Source: JBMNCQ01 sp049366715 (GTDB lineage: Bacteria > Bacillota > Peptococcia > Peptococcales > BICA1-8). Taken from it: a DNA stretch of 64,000 bases. The stretch is from contig JBMNCQ010000036.1 in the NCBI GenBank assembly GCA_049366715.1, forward strand, positions 1 through 64,000, given 5' to 3'. Below the pieces are notes generated by a model, which had not been told where the DNA came from, made no database searches, and saw only the letters and a list, made by a program, of their open reading frames with translations. Shown piece after piece: positions 16,520 through 25,230 of this stretch. Positions within the stretch are counted from its first letter, which is position 1, and each line of letters opens with the position of its first letter. The translations under genes and the position numbers were made by a program.

Positions 16520-16879
16520 GTGAATCATTACAAACTGGCACAAAGCGAAGCAAGGTTTGCTGATTTAATCTGGCGGCATGAACCAATCGGTTCAGGTGAA
16601 CTGGTAAAACTGTGTGAAAGAGAATTAGCCTGGAAAAAATCCACTACATATACAGTGTTGAAGAAGCTGTGCGAAAGAGGCATTTTTCAGAATGAAAACG
16701 CAGTCGTATCCTCCCTGATAAAAAAGGATGAGTTTTACGCTAGGCAAAGCAGGCGCTTTGTTGAAGATACCTTCGGAGGGTCATTGCCTAAATTCCTGAC
16801 AGCGTTTACCCTGCGAACAAAGCTGTCTGAAAAGGAAATCGACGAGTTGCAAAAGCTCATCGATAAGAATAGGGGTTAA
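16520..16879 (+). CDS. BlaI/MecI-family repressor, copy 1
   Basis: A 119-residue winged-helix repressor of the Penicillinase_R family. The recognition-helix region WKKSTTYTVLKKLCERGIF is characteristic, and the C-terminal half holds the dimer and protease-sensitive region. It lies 5 bases before an M56 sensor-protease gene, the usual pair in which the protease removes the repressor after a cell-surface signal. It resembles the second BlaI in this window closely (RQSRR-VEDTFGGSLPKF is shared). Starts at GTG after AAGGAGG. Confidence 0.9.
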   Translation: MNHYKLAQSEARFADLIWRHEPIGSGELVKLCERELAWKKSTTYTVLKKLCERGIFQNENAVVSSLIKKDEFYARQSRRFVEDTFGGSLPKFLTAFTLRTKLSEKEIDELQKLIDKNRG

Positions 16880-16884
16880 GGCTG

Positions 16885-19275
16885 ATGTGGTGCCATACAT
16901 TGTTTCCTATAATTCTTAATATGAGCCTTACCGCAGGGATTGTGATCATCCTTGTGCTGCTTGTCCGTCTGCCGCTTCGCAAAGCGCCGAAGATATTTTC
17001 TTATGCACTGTGGGCGGTTGTATTGTTCAGGCTTCTCTGTCCCGTGTCGTTTTCCTCGGACCTTTCATTGGTGGGCACATTCCATACTCCTGCCGTTACA
17101 AATGGCAACATAGCCTATATTCCCGCTGATATTGTTCATGCAGCAAACCCACAAGTGGATTTGCCGCTGCCGGGCGTTAGTGAGGTCATAAACGAGTCGT
17201 TGCCGCAGAGTGCGGAACAGACAGGAGCCGCGCCGCCGAAAGGGCCAATGGCGATTGCCACATTGCTGTGGTTTGGCGGTATCGCGGTGCTGCTGGTTTA
17301 TAGCATGGCCTCCTTGCTGCCGCTCAAGCGGAAACTTACCGGCGCGGTACTGCTGCGGGAGAACATCTATCTTGCCGAGCATCTCGCCATGCCCTTTGTC
17401 AGCGGCGTGATACGCCCCAAAATCTACCTTCCGTCGACGCTTTCGGAGCGGGAACGGGAATATATCATCCTGCATGAACAGATCCATATTCGCCGATTTG
17501 ATCATATCATAAGGCTCGTCTCATTTCTGGCGCTAACCCTGCACTGGTTCAACCCGCTTGTGTGGGTTGCCTTCATTCTTTCCGGCAAGGATATGGAGAT
17601 GTCCTGCGACGAGGCCGTGCTGAAGAAGCTGGACGGTGACATCCGGGCCGACTATGCCGCTTCGCTTCTGAGCCTGGCCACGGACAGAAAAATCATTGCA
17701 GGCGCACCTCTCGCCTTTGGTGAGGGGGATACAAAGAGCCGGATAAAAAACGTGATGAATTACAAGAAGCCTGCATTTGGGGCAGTCATTGCAGCGGTCA
17801 TTGTCTGTATCGCCGTTGCGGTACTCCTGTTAGCGAACCCCGCAGAAACGCCGGAACTTCCGGAAGCTGCTTCCGTACTTTCCCTGGATATGGAGCAGTT
17901 TAACGAATATGAAAGCCTGGGAGCCGTCACCGTGACTGACAGTGGCGACATGAAAACCGTACTGGCCGCACTTTCCGGAGCGAGAAAAACATTGCGGCAA
18001 TCTGTAAAGGATTATCCGGCGCGGAACAACTATCTCGTTGTCAAGATCAACCTTTCAGGGGAACGGAGGACGCTGTGCCTGTATTCTGAGGGGAATGTTT
18101 ACTTTATTGAGGAGCCGTATGCCGGGATATATCGAAGCACCAGGGACTCAAGCGTTGCGATATACAAAATATATACCGGTTCCGGCGGGGTAAGGGGTGA
18201 AAACAGTGATGACGATTGGCAACCCCATCCGGAATATGAAAATCGGGATGACTATTTGGATGCCCTTGACGCAGCACAGAAATCTGTAAAAACCGAGGAA
18301 ATAGTGGTTGATGATATGGGCAGCAACGAGAAAACAGCACTGGCCTGGATGGAGGCGTGGTTTTATATGCTGAAAGCACTGCCCGGGGATAATATGGCGC
18401 ACATCTCGGAAGGTGCGGTGGATCACCTGGAAGTCATCAGGGTATCAAAAGAAAGGCTTTCAAAGGCATTCGTTTTTTCCGTCACCTTTTCCGTAAGGCC
18501 GACTTATCCGATTGTGAGCAACGCTTTCTGGATGGCCGGCAACACCGGCAACAGTCGCGGCAGGGATGAAACATGGGGACAGATGTCCCGGCAGGTGGAA
18601 CTACGTTGGAGAGACGACGGCAAGTACCACTTTGTCAGCATGGGAACGGGCGGTGTCGGTAACGGTGATGATTATGAGGATCCCTCGCAGCAGGCGGCTG
18701 AATCTTGGAAAACTATAGTCGAGGCTGATGTCAATCGGGACGGCCTTAAGGAAGCTTTTTATCACGACAAAAGCCATATGGACAGCGGGCCTTGGGTTAC
18801 ACTTCGCCTCCGCGACGGCAGCGGTAATGAAATATGGAGCGAAGATGCCGGTATTCCTCATACGGGCTGGAATTCGCTCTTTCTCTGCGAACAGAAAGAC
18901 GAATATTATCTTTTAAGATATAACCCCGGCATGTGGCAGGGTTATTGCACATATACCTATTCACTTTTTACGCTGGAGGGCGGTGCCGAGCATGTCATCC
19001 GCAGCAATACGCTTGAGTTTGACATAAACGGTACTGCGGCGCTGGATGCGCCCAAGATGGTAGCCTTTGCGGATGAAGTGAACGCGCTGCTCAGAAAGAG
19101 CACACTTCTCTTAAGCAGCGAAGGCGGTAATTATTCCTTTGGCCCGTTGGCGGCCGATCAATTCTTGGTGAGATATCCCTGGCTGGATGAAACGCCGGAG
19201 CTTTATGCAGACGGTGACGACCTGGAGACCCGCTTAGTGAAATACAGCGAGTATGCAGTATCAAACCACAGATAA
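16885..19275 (+). CDS. BlaR1-like M56 membrane metallopeptidase sensor, copy 1
   Basis: A 796-residue integral membrane protein. TM segments lie near residues 8-28, 37-55, 122-145 and 211-233, with another near 300-320. The zinc site HEQIH (197-201) and the downstream DMEMSCDEAVL define the M56 peptidase. The region after residue 320 is a large extracytoplasmic domain that is not the penicillin-binding domain of true BlaR1. It should sense another envelope signal and relieve repression by the adjacent BlaI. The coding region is GC-richer than the metabolic genes around it, suggesting transfer. Confidence 0.85.
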   Translation: MWCHTLFPIILNMSLTAGIVIILVLLVRLPLRKAPKIFSYALWAVVLFRLLCPVSFSSDLSLVGTFHTPAVTNGNIAYIPADIVHAANPQVDLPLPGVSEVINESLPQSAEQTGAAPPKGPMAIATLLWFGGIAVLLVYSMASLLPLKRKLTGAVLLRENIYLAEHLAMPFVSGVIRPKIYLPSTLSEREREYIILHEQIHIRRFDHIIRLVSFLALTLHWFNPLVWVAFILSGKDMEMSCDEAVLKKLDGDIRADYAASLLSLATDRKIIAGAPLAFGEGDTKSRIKNVMNYKKPAFGAVIAAVIVCIAVAVLLLANPAETPELPEAASVLSLDMEQFNEYESLGAVTVTDSGDMKTVLAALSGARKTLRQSVKDYPARNNYLVVKINLSGERRTLCLYSEGNVYFIEEPYAGIYRSTRDSSVAIYKIYTGSGGVRGENSDDDWQPHPEYENRDDYLDALDAAQKSVKTEEIVVDDMGSNEKTALAWMEAWFYMLKALPGDNMAHISEGAVDHLEVIRVSKERLSKAFVFSVTFSVRPTYPIVSNAFWMAGNTGNSRGRDETWGQMSRQVELRWRDDGKYHFVSMGTGGVGNGDDYEDPSQQAAESWKTIVEADVNRDGLKEAFYHDKSHMDSGPWVTLRLRDGSGNEIWSEDAGIPHTGWNSLFLCEQKDEYYLLRYNPGMWQGYCTYTYSLFTLEGGAEHVIRSNTLEFDINGTAALDAPKMVAFADEVNALLRKSTLLLSSEGGNYSFGPLAADQFLVRYPWLDETPELYADGDDLETRLVKYSEYAVSNHR

Positions 19276-19355
19276 CAAAAAGCTCGGGGGATGATTAAAA
19301 TGCATGAAATTAATATGCTGTGTGATATTGGAAAAAGGGGAGGAGGCGAAAAAAG

Positions 19356-21326
19356 ATGGCTGAGTGGATCATAACCTCCTCGCTATTGATTCTTGTGGCC
19401 ATATTGCTCCGAATGGCACTTAAAGGAAAAATAAGTCTGCGGCTGCAATATGTTCTACTTGCCGTTGTTTTGATTGTCCTTGCGGTGGGGTGCACCTTCA
19501 AGAGTGGAAAAGCAGATCTTGATGCCAAAGCCTCGCTGCGGGGCGAGTACTTTGATTTTGCCGTACGCAACCGCCTCGACTATGTGCCCTGCTTTGCGGA
19601 GGGCGACGCGCCCACAGACAGCGCCGAATATCTTTTTTACGCATTTGCGATAAACCTTGACAACTGGGGCGACGACAAGGGCACCATGACCCGTGATTAT
19701 GTGGACAAGGTCATCCGTGACCACTTTGAGGTAAGGGATATCATCCCAGCATCCATATCCATAAACAAGCATTGGAACTATGACGGCGTGAAATACACGG
19801 CCGTTCCCGTGGGCATAAACGATAAACCGATTTACATACTAAAAAACTATGACGAAACTATTGAGAACGGTCGGACCGTATACGCCGTCACCATGGATTA
19901 CTGCGTGACCGAAGAATATCCCTTAAATGCCGAGCAGCGGCAGGAGGTCCGCACCGCCGTCGTCACGGGCGATTATGGCGCGCTGACCGCAGTCCGGACG
20001 GAATCTTTCCGCTATTATGTGGACGAAACCACCGGAGAGCCTGTTTTTCTTTCCCACTTGGCATCGCGGCCGCTTTCCGGTTATATCAAAACTGCTGCGC
20101 GGATGAATTACCGCCACATCGGATGGGACAGCTACACGATGGACGAAGATAGGATAGGCTTTGTCGCCGGCGCACTCATTGACGCGCTGCCCGAAACCCT
20201 CGACCAGACGGCGGTCCAAATTGACAACGAAAGCATTGTCCGCGATTATTGGGAGCAGGGCTCCTGCCTTGAGCTTGTCTTTGATGGGAACGACGGGCTA
20301 AGCTATACTCTGCTCGGCGATATCGGGCGCTCCTATCACTGCGACAGGATGCTCGTCTGCCTAACAAAGAGCGAGGACGTCTTGTTTCTTTCGGAGGACG
20401 GGGTCTATACCCACACGATAGGGTCACTTGACGCCTCAGCCCTTAAGCCCGTTTATGATTGGCTGCACGGCATGGAATTTGCCGGTTACATGGGGCCGGA
20501 CAGGGCGGAAATCCTGGGGCAAAAAATTACCGTACACAGGAACGCAGATCTGGACCGCCTTCCTTCCGGATACGACATGAGGCCGTTCGAATCCGCCATG
20601 TGCCGCAGCTTGGCTTTCTGTCAGGCAGCGCATTTTCGGTGGTATGAGCTGATTGACAGGCTGGCCACAGACGGGTTTAAGGCAGAAATCCAAAAAAGGG
20701 ACAATAACACGCCTTCGGAAGCAAGTGATCTTATGCAGTTTCCGAGAATTACCGGCGTGGCTTTCCCCGTTTCTGTCTCGGAGCCGGTCTTTTTGGACGG
20801 AGACCCCGGCCACCTTGGCGTGACGCTCGGGCTTGACAAAAACACAACGGTAGAAATCGGACTGGCGAAAAGCTGTGACGGGAGGTTCCTTATAGAGAGT
20901 TTTAAAGTCACGGCAACGAGTAGATTTGAGAATTGGGAATTGAACATGCTTGGGAACCTTGGATTTGGATACAGCGTGGAGGACTTTGCAGCACTTGCGC
21001 CGGAGCAAATCAAAAGTATCTTTGTGCCGGGTGCCCTTCTTGACGGCGCTCCCGCGTTTATGCCTGACGACGCCCAGCGCGCGGAGCTTGCGGCGCATGG
21101 CATTACCGGGGCTCAAAGCGGCGTTCTCGGGAACCTGGGGTATAGCTATGAAGAAATGCTGAAGCTGTCGTCAGAAGAATTCAATTTCATATTTCCAAAT
21201 ACCGAGCTGTGGGAGAAGCTCTCGGCAAAAGGATATGATACGAAAGTTCTGCGAAGGCCCGAAGCGCTTGAGCATGCCGGGTACGACAGTTTCAAGGCCG
21301 TGATCCGGGAAGCGCTGCCGAGATAA
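19356..21326 (+). CDS. M56-sensor relative lacking the peptidase domain
   Basis: A 656-residue protein with two N-terminal hydrophobic segments (around residues 3-21 and 30-46) followed by a large soluble region. The first resembles the N-terminal TM of M56 sensors and the second (VLLAVVLIVLAVGCTF) resembles the last TM before their extracytoplasmic domain. Nothing between them contains HExxH, so the protease seems deleted in frame. It may bind the same ligand as the neighbouring sensor or be a decoy. The C-terminal domain is not recognised. It starts after GGAGGAGG, in line with blaI and the M56 gene. Confidence 0.6.
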   Translation: MAEWIITSSLLILVAILLRMALKGKISLRLQYVLLAVVLIVLAVGCTFKSGKADLDAKASLRGEYFDFAVRNRLDYVPCFAEGDAPTDSAEYLFYAFAINLDNWGDDKGTMTRDYVDKVIRDHFEVRDIIPASISINKHWNYDGVKYTAVPVGINDKPIYILKNYDETIENGRTVYAVTMDYCVTEEYPLNAEQRQEVRTAVVTGDYGALTAVRTESFRYYVDETTGEPVFLSHLASRPLSGYIKTAARMNYRHIGWDSYTMDEDRIGFVAGALIDALPETLDQTAVQIDNESIVRDYWEQGSCLELVFDGNDGLSYTLLGDIGRSYHCDRMLVCLTKSEDVLFLSEDGVYTHTIGSLDASALKPVYDWLHGMEFAGYMGPDRAEILGQKITVHRNADLDRLPSGYDMRPFESAMCRSLAFCQAAHFRWYELIDRLATDGFKAEIQKRDNNTPSEASDLMQFPRITGVAFPVSVSEPVFLDGDPGHLGVTLGLDKNTTVEIGLAKSCDGRFLIESFKVTATSRFENWELNMLGNLGFGYSVEDFAALAPEQIKSIFVPGALLDGAPAFMPDDAQRAELAAHGITGAQSGVLGNLGYSYEEMLKLSSEEFNFIFPNTELWEKLSAKGYDTKVLRRPEALEHAGYDSFKAVIREALPR

Positions 21327-21383
21327 AACAAAAGGGCAGCATACCAGGGACAAAAAAACACAAAATTAGCGGGAGGGCAAAAC

Positions 21384-21965
21384 ATGAAAATTTCAAACGG
21401 AAAAATAGATAGATCTCCTGTGTTACGATGGTTTCCGGTCATATTAATTATCATAGCGGCGGTTCTTGTTTTCGGCGGTTGTTCCGGAGAAACGGCCGCC
21501 GATCAGGAACTTGAGCCTGAGGAGCTTAAATCCAGGGTGAAAGAACTTGAACAAATAGTCGCTGAAAAAGACGCTCGGATTAAACGGTATGAAAAAGAAT
21601 ACGAGCTCCGCAATGTCCTGGACATTGCAGCGCGAAAACTGCTTTCCGCGTTAAATTCGGGGAGATTCGGTGAAACTGAAAAAGAACTGTTAAACGACAG
21701 CATTGTGATCAAGAAAGACAGATTGGAAATTTCTTTTGAAAACCACGGCAATGAGATCCCCTTCTTTCAAAATAAATTGGATTTTGAGAAAGTCAGACAA
21801 AGATTTTATCATTTGGATGAGCAAGGGAGGTTTGTGACGGGCTACGAGGCAATTGATATCTCCGACGATCCCATAGAACTTGACTCCGGCAGAAGGGTAT
21901 TGGTTTTTACGTTTATAGAGAAACCTTCCGGGTGGAAACTTGCTTTCATAGGAATAGATAGATAA
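21384..21965 (+). CDS. Predicted lipoprotein with coiled coil
   Basis: A 193-residue protein with an N-terminal hydrophobic stretch and lipobox VFGGC (Cys33), then a charged heptad-like segment (LKSRVKELEQIVAEKDARI, about 49-75) and a small C-terminal domain. It should be anchored outside the membrane. As the last gene of the blaI/M56 unit it may take part in the same envelope signal. Starts after GGGAGG. Family not recognised. Confidence 0.6.
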   Translation: MKISNGKIDRSPVLRWFPVILIIIAAVLVFGGCSGETAADQELEPEELKSRVKELEQIVAEKDARIKRYEKEYELRNVLDIAARKLLSALNSGRFGETEKELLNDSIVIKKDRLEISFENHGNEIPFFQNKLDFEKVRQRFYHLDEQGRFVTGYEAIDISDDPIELDSGRRVLVFTFIEKPSGWKLAFIGIDR

Positions 21966-22063
21966 AGGCCGGCAACGGGAAAAAGCTTATTAATGAATAC
22001 TAACTGATTATTACTTTTGGCAGCAGCATATTTATGTAAAGCAAGGGTCGCTCCCGCAGCAAT

Positions 22064-24277
22064 CTATGGCTTTGTGCGGTCAATGTCAGTGGCAGTCAGC
22101 TCGCCGTCTACAATAGCCAATTCTCCTGTCGCAAGCGTGTCACTTTGAGGGTCGGGGTACTTTGTCTGTTTTACCATCAGCCGTCCGCTATCAAGATAGA
22201 GCGCGTAATCATAATACATACGGTCGTTTAGGTCATAGATATTTCCCAGCGCATAATCGCAGACAATTATGCGCTCATCAATGATCCCGGAACCAAGGCT
22301 GACCGTTGCGCAGAATTCGGGCAGTCCGTCGCCGGTGAGGTCAGCGAGGTATACGTTCCATACCGGCATACCCGGAAACAATTCTTTTTCGCCGTCGGCA
22401 TCAATTGCCGTAACTTTTTCCGGCGTCCACCTGAACGTAGTGTCCGGGTATTCGGGCAATTCCAATTCTAGGCTGCGCCCCCAAGGCATTTGCCCCGCAA
22501 AGTAATAATCAAACCATTTGCGCGGCTCGTATGAGGAGATATTCGGTGCAGACACATACCGTGCCCTCTCGTCCGCGAACAGAGGCACAGTTGCCGACTG
22601 GAATACCAATGTGTTATCATCAGCAACCGTAAATCTCACACTAACTTCTCCGTTTTTAACACCGAAAGCCTTTTCTGATTCTTCCGTTTCGATACTCGCG
22701 TAAATCAACAATTCGCCGTCTGTAAAGGCGTAAGTGCAATTCGGCAATATATAACTGCTAATCGGCGGTGTTACGAGCCACGCCGTACCATCACTATACA
22801 GACTTACGGATGACAGATGCTCAACCTTTTGCCTTTTGGTTGGATTTTCCAGAGAATATGTTTTTATTGGCGCTTCACTTGGGATTGTAAACTCAGAGGT
22901 TTCTTGTTTCGGAGCATTTTTATCAATAACAAAATCTGCCCAGACGGTATGTTTTTGAGGTGCTTCACCTTCGGTTTTATGATGATATACATCCGTGATT
23001 ATTCTATATAGCCCCTCGTTTAGTTTAACGGTAAGCATTTCTGGTCTGATGTCGTAATTTATGCTTGCCCCGTTTTCGAGCAAATACGCGATATCGTCAA
23101 AACCTGTTCCGTCAACAAAGGGAACGATTTTCCACGTATTGCCGTCTTGTTTCACCAATGTAAAATATGTACCGCAAGTCAATCCTTGGATGTTTTGGTT
23201 ATTCATGAGCTGTGCAGAAACCACAGTGTATTCGGGATTGTACGGTGTATCATTACACTTGAAAAATACTTGCTCAAAATTTTCATCTGGAAAGCTATAT
23301 TCATCCCAATCATCCATGTTTATGGCGTCGCTTACCCTGTTCGCAACAAACCCAATACTCAGCATGACAACAAAAACCACCGCCGCAATGATAATCACCC
23401 GCGACGTTTTCTTGAAATTCAGCACGTTTTTAATCCGCGCTTTTATGCCGCCTTCTCCAAAAGCAAGTGGACTACCGCCGATAATACGTCTATCCGTCGC
23501 CAAAGATAAAAGCGACAGTGAATAATCCTTCTTTGTTCCGACGCCCATTTCTTTTAACACGCACTCATCGCAAGACATTTCCATATCCACGCCCATTAGA
23601 AGGAACGCTATCCAAACCAGCGGATTAAACCAATGCAGGCACAAAATGAAATACGCTACGAATTTTACGATATGGTCATGCCGCCGGATATGTGTCTGTT
23701 CATGCAGGAGAATATAACTTTTCTCTTTTTCGGACAGACCAACGGGCAGATAAATCCTCGGTTTGAACACGCCCAGCACGAAGGGCGATTTTATGTTTTC
23801 CGCAGCAAAGATATTGGCCTCGATGTGGGCCGCTTCTATCATTTTCCGTTTGAGGATAACGAATGACATCACTCCGTAGACAGCCATTACGGCAACGCCG
23901 ATAAGCCAAACAAACACTCCGATTGTTGTCCATATCTGCAACGGATTGACGCTTGCAGATGGCGCGGCGGCGGGAAGAATACTGCTGACAGCGTTATTCA
24001 CTAAGGGGATACCGCTGTCAATGCGCGGTATGGGCTGCATGGCTATATCCGGCGGTATTGTCTGCGCCTTGAACGGGATCAGACTGAAACCGCCCTCGAT
24101 TGAAACCGGAAATAGAAGTCTAAATCCCGCTACTGCCCACAGGCCGTAAGAAATTATTTTAGGGGCTTTTTTCAAGGGCAGCCGCGCAAGGCATAGCGCC
24201 GCGATGACAAACGCTCCGGTCAGGCTCATATTAAGAATTGTGAGAAACAGTTTATCTATTATCGCCACCCCCCTCAT
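22064..24277 (-). CDS. BlaR1-like M56 membrane metallopeptidase sensor, copy 2
   Basis: A 737-residue paralogue of the 16.9-kb sensor. TM segments lie near residues 10-30, 40-58, 118-142 and 205-230, the zinc motif HEQTH at 192-196, and DMEMSCDECVL follows. The extracytoplasmic part ends with a repeat-like segment (LADLTGDGLPEF) seen in calcium-loop or VCBS-like domains. No penicillin-binding domain is seen. Its start overlaps the end of the upstream blaI, so the two are translationally coupled. The unit runs opposite to the first sensor unit and converges with it. Confidence 0.85.
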   Translation of the reverse strand: MRGVAIIDKLFLTILNMSLTGAFVIAALCLARLPLKKAPKIISYGLWAVAGFRLLFPVSIEGGFSLIPFKAQTIPPDIAMQPIPRIDSGIPLVNNAVSSILPAAAPSASVNPLQIWTTIGVFVWLIGVAVMAVYGVMSFVILKRKMIEAAHIEANIFAAENIKSPFVLGVFKPRIYLPVGLSEKEKSYILLHEQTHIRRHDHIVKFVAYFILCLHWFNPLVWIAFLLMGVDMEMSCDECVLKEMGVGTKKDYSLSLLSLATDRRIIGGSPLAFGEGGIKARIKNVLNFKKTSRVIIIAAVVFVVMLSIGFVANRVSDAINMDDWDEYSFPDENFEQVFFKCNDTPYNPEYTVVSAQLMNNQNIQGLTCGTYFTLVKQDGNTWKIVPFVDGTGFDDIAYLLENGASINYDIRPEMLTVKLNEGLYRIITDVYHHKTEGEAPQKHTVWADFVIDKNAPKQETSEFTIPSEAPIKTYSLENPTKRQKVEHLSSVSLYSDGTAWLVTPPISSYILPNCTYAFTDGELLIYASIETEESEKAFGVKNGEVSVRFTVADDNTLVFQSATVPLFADERARYVSAPNISSYEPRKWFDYYFAGQMPWGRSLELELPEYPDTTFRWTPEKVTAIDADGEKELFPGMPVWNVYLADLTGDGLPEFCATVSLGSGIIDERIIVCDYALGNIYDLNDRMYYDYALYLDSGRLMVKQTKYPDPQSDTLATGELAIVDGELTATDIDRTKP

Positions 24278-24629
24278 GTTCTTCTATCAGACGTTTTAAT
24301 TCTGCCGCCTGTTCCGGCGTCAGTTTCTTGCCGCCGAAAAATGAAGTGATGAATTTGGGCAACGACCCGCCGAAAGTATCTTCTACATAACGGCGGCTTT
24401 GACGGGCTATTTGCTCGTCACGGGTAAGTATAACCGACACATTCGCATTCTCGTTTTTGAATACACCCTTGTCGCAAAGTTTTTTTAGCACCGTGTAAGT
24501 CGTTGACTTTTTCCAATCCATTTCCCTCTTTGCAAGCGCGACCAAATCGGGTGAGGTCAACGGCGCATCTTGCCAAATCAAAGCCGCAAGTTTTTCTTCC
24601 GCCTCTGTTAGATTTACATTTTTAGCCAT
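24252..24629 (-). CDS. BlaI/MecI-family repressor, copy 2
   Basis: A 125-residue repressor with the same recognition region (WKKSTTYTVLKKLCDKG) as copy 1. I chose the ATG that follows GGGGGA; a TTG 15 bases upstream (24644) is possible. A strong promoter with an embedded inverted repeat lies directly upstream, which fits autorepression. It is followed with overlap by the second M56 sensor gene. Confidence 0.9.
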   Translation of the reverse strand: MAKNVNLTEAEEKLAALIWQDAPLTSPDLVALAKREMDWKKSTTYTVLKKLCDKGVFKNENANVSVILTRDEQIARQSRRYVEDTFGGSLPKFITSFFGGKKLTPEQAAELKRLIEEHEGGGDNR

Positions 24630-24659
24630 GGCTAAATCCCCCAAATTAAACGTATTAAA

Positions 24660-24697
24660 CTAAATGTAGTCTAATACATTTAGACTGTACTTGTCAA
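24660..24697 (-). promoter_or_regulatory. Promoter and operator of blaI copy 2
   Basis: On the minus strand, TTGACA and TAGACT are separated by 18 bases. The perfect inverted repeat CTAAATGTA, 6 bases, TACATTTAG (24660-24683) covers the -10 region and most of the spacer. The TGTA/TACA core matches the BlaI/MecI operator type, so this is very probably the autorepression site. Confidence 0.8.
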
Positions 24698-24706
24698 CAA
24701 GGGATT

Positions 24707-25146
24707 TTGCCATTCACAAAAAATGGACAAACCTCCTTGACAAAAGCTGTCGGAGGCAATGTATCCGGACGCTTGTCGGCAGAACGTTATGCAAAGCTGT
24801 CGGCCTACGAGGCTGAGCAGAGGGATTTACAGAGCAAAGTATTTGATTTACCAAAAGAGCTGGCCGCGAAAGACCGGCAGGCAGAAGATACCGGTCAATT
24901 TCTTGAAACGGCCGGGAAATATACGAACATACAAAAGCTTACGCCACCGTTCTGAATGAAGTTATCGCAAAGATTGTTATCCATACAGCGGACAAAAGTA
25001 ACGGTAAACGAAAGCAAAAGGTGGAAATCGTCTATAATGGTGTGGGCATACTGAATGTACCTGAATTAACCGGTGCAATGCTGCAAAAAACAGCAGACGG
25101 CGTAATCTTGGGTTGTACCGTCTCCTGTACAACTAAAACTTCCTGA
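24707..25146 (+). pseudogene. C-terminal remnant of a large serine recombinase
   Basis: The frame VSGRLSAERYAKLSAYEAEQ onward to FLETAGKYTNIQKLT matches the coiled C-terminal part (DUF4368-type) of transposon serine recombinases. A frameshift follows, after which ATVLNEVIAKIVIHTADKS and KQKVEIVYNGVGIL continue in another frame to TGA. The N-terminal catalytic domain is missing. It marks the right edge of the GC-richer sensor block and suggests that the block came in with a mobile element. Confidence 0.75.
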
Positions 25147-25230
25147 TGACACGCCCTTTATCTTTTGGTATGTATTTTTTGTACTTAGGAATAATAAATG
25201 ATGGAATTAATTGCGTAAAGGAGGTCAATT

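Noticed and set aside
17065..17505. Long ORFs opposite the M56 sensor and its relative (also 20436-21116, 20621-21103)
   Set aside because: They lie fully inside well-supported genes on the other strand in GC-rich DNA, lack ribosome-binding sites and have arginine/proline/cysteine-rich products.
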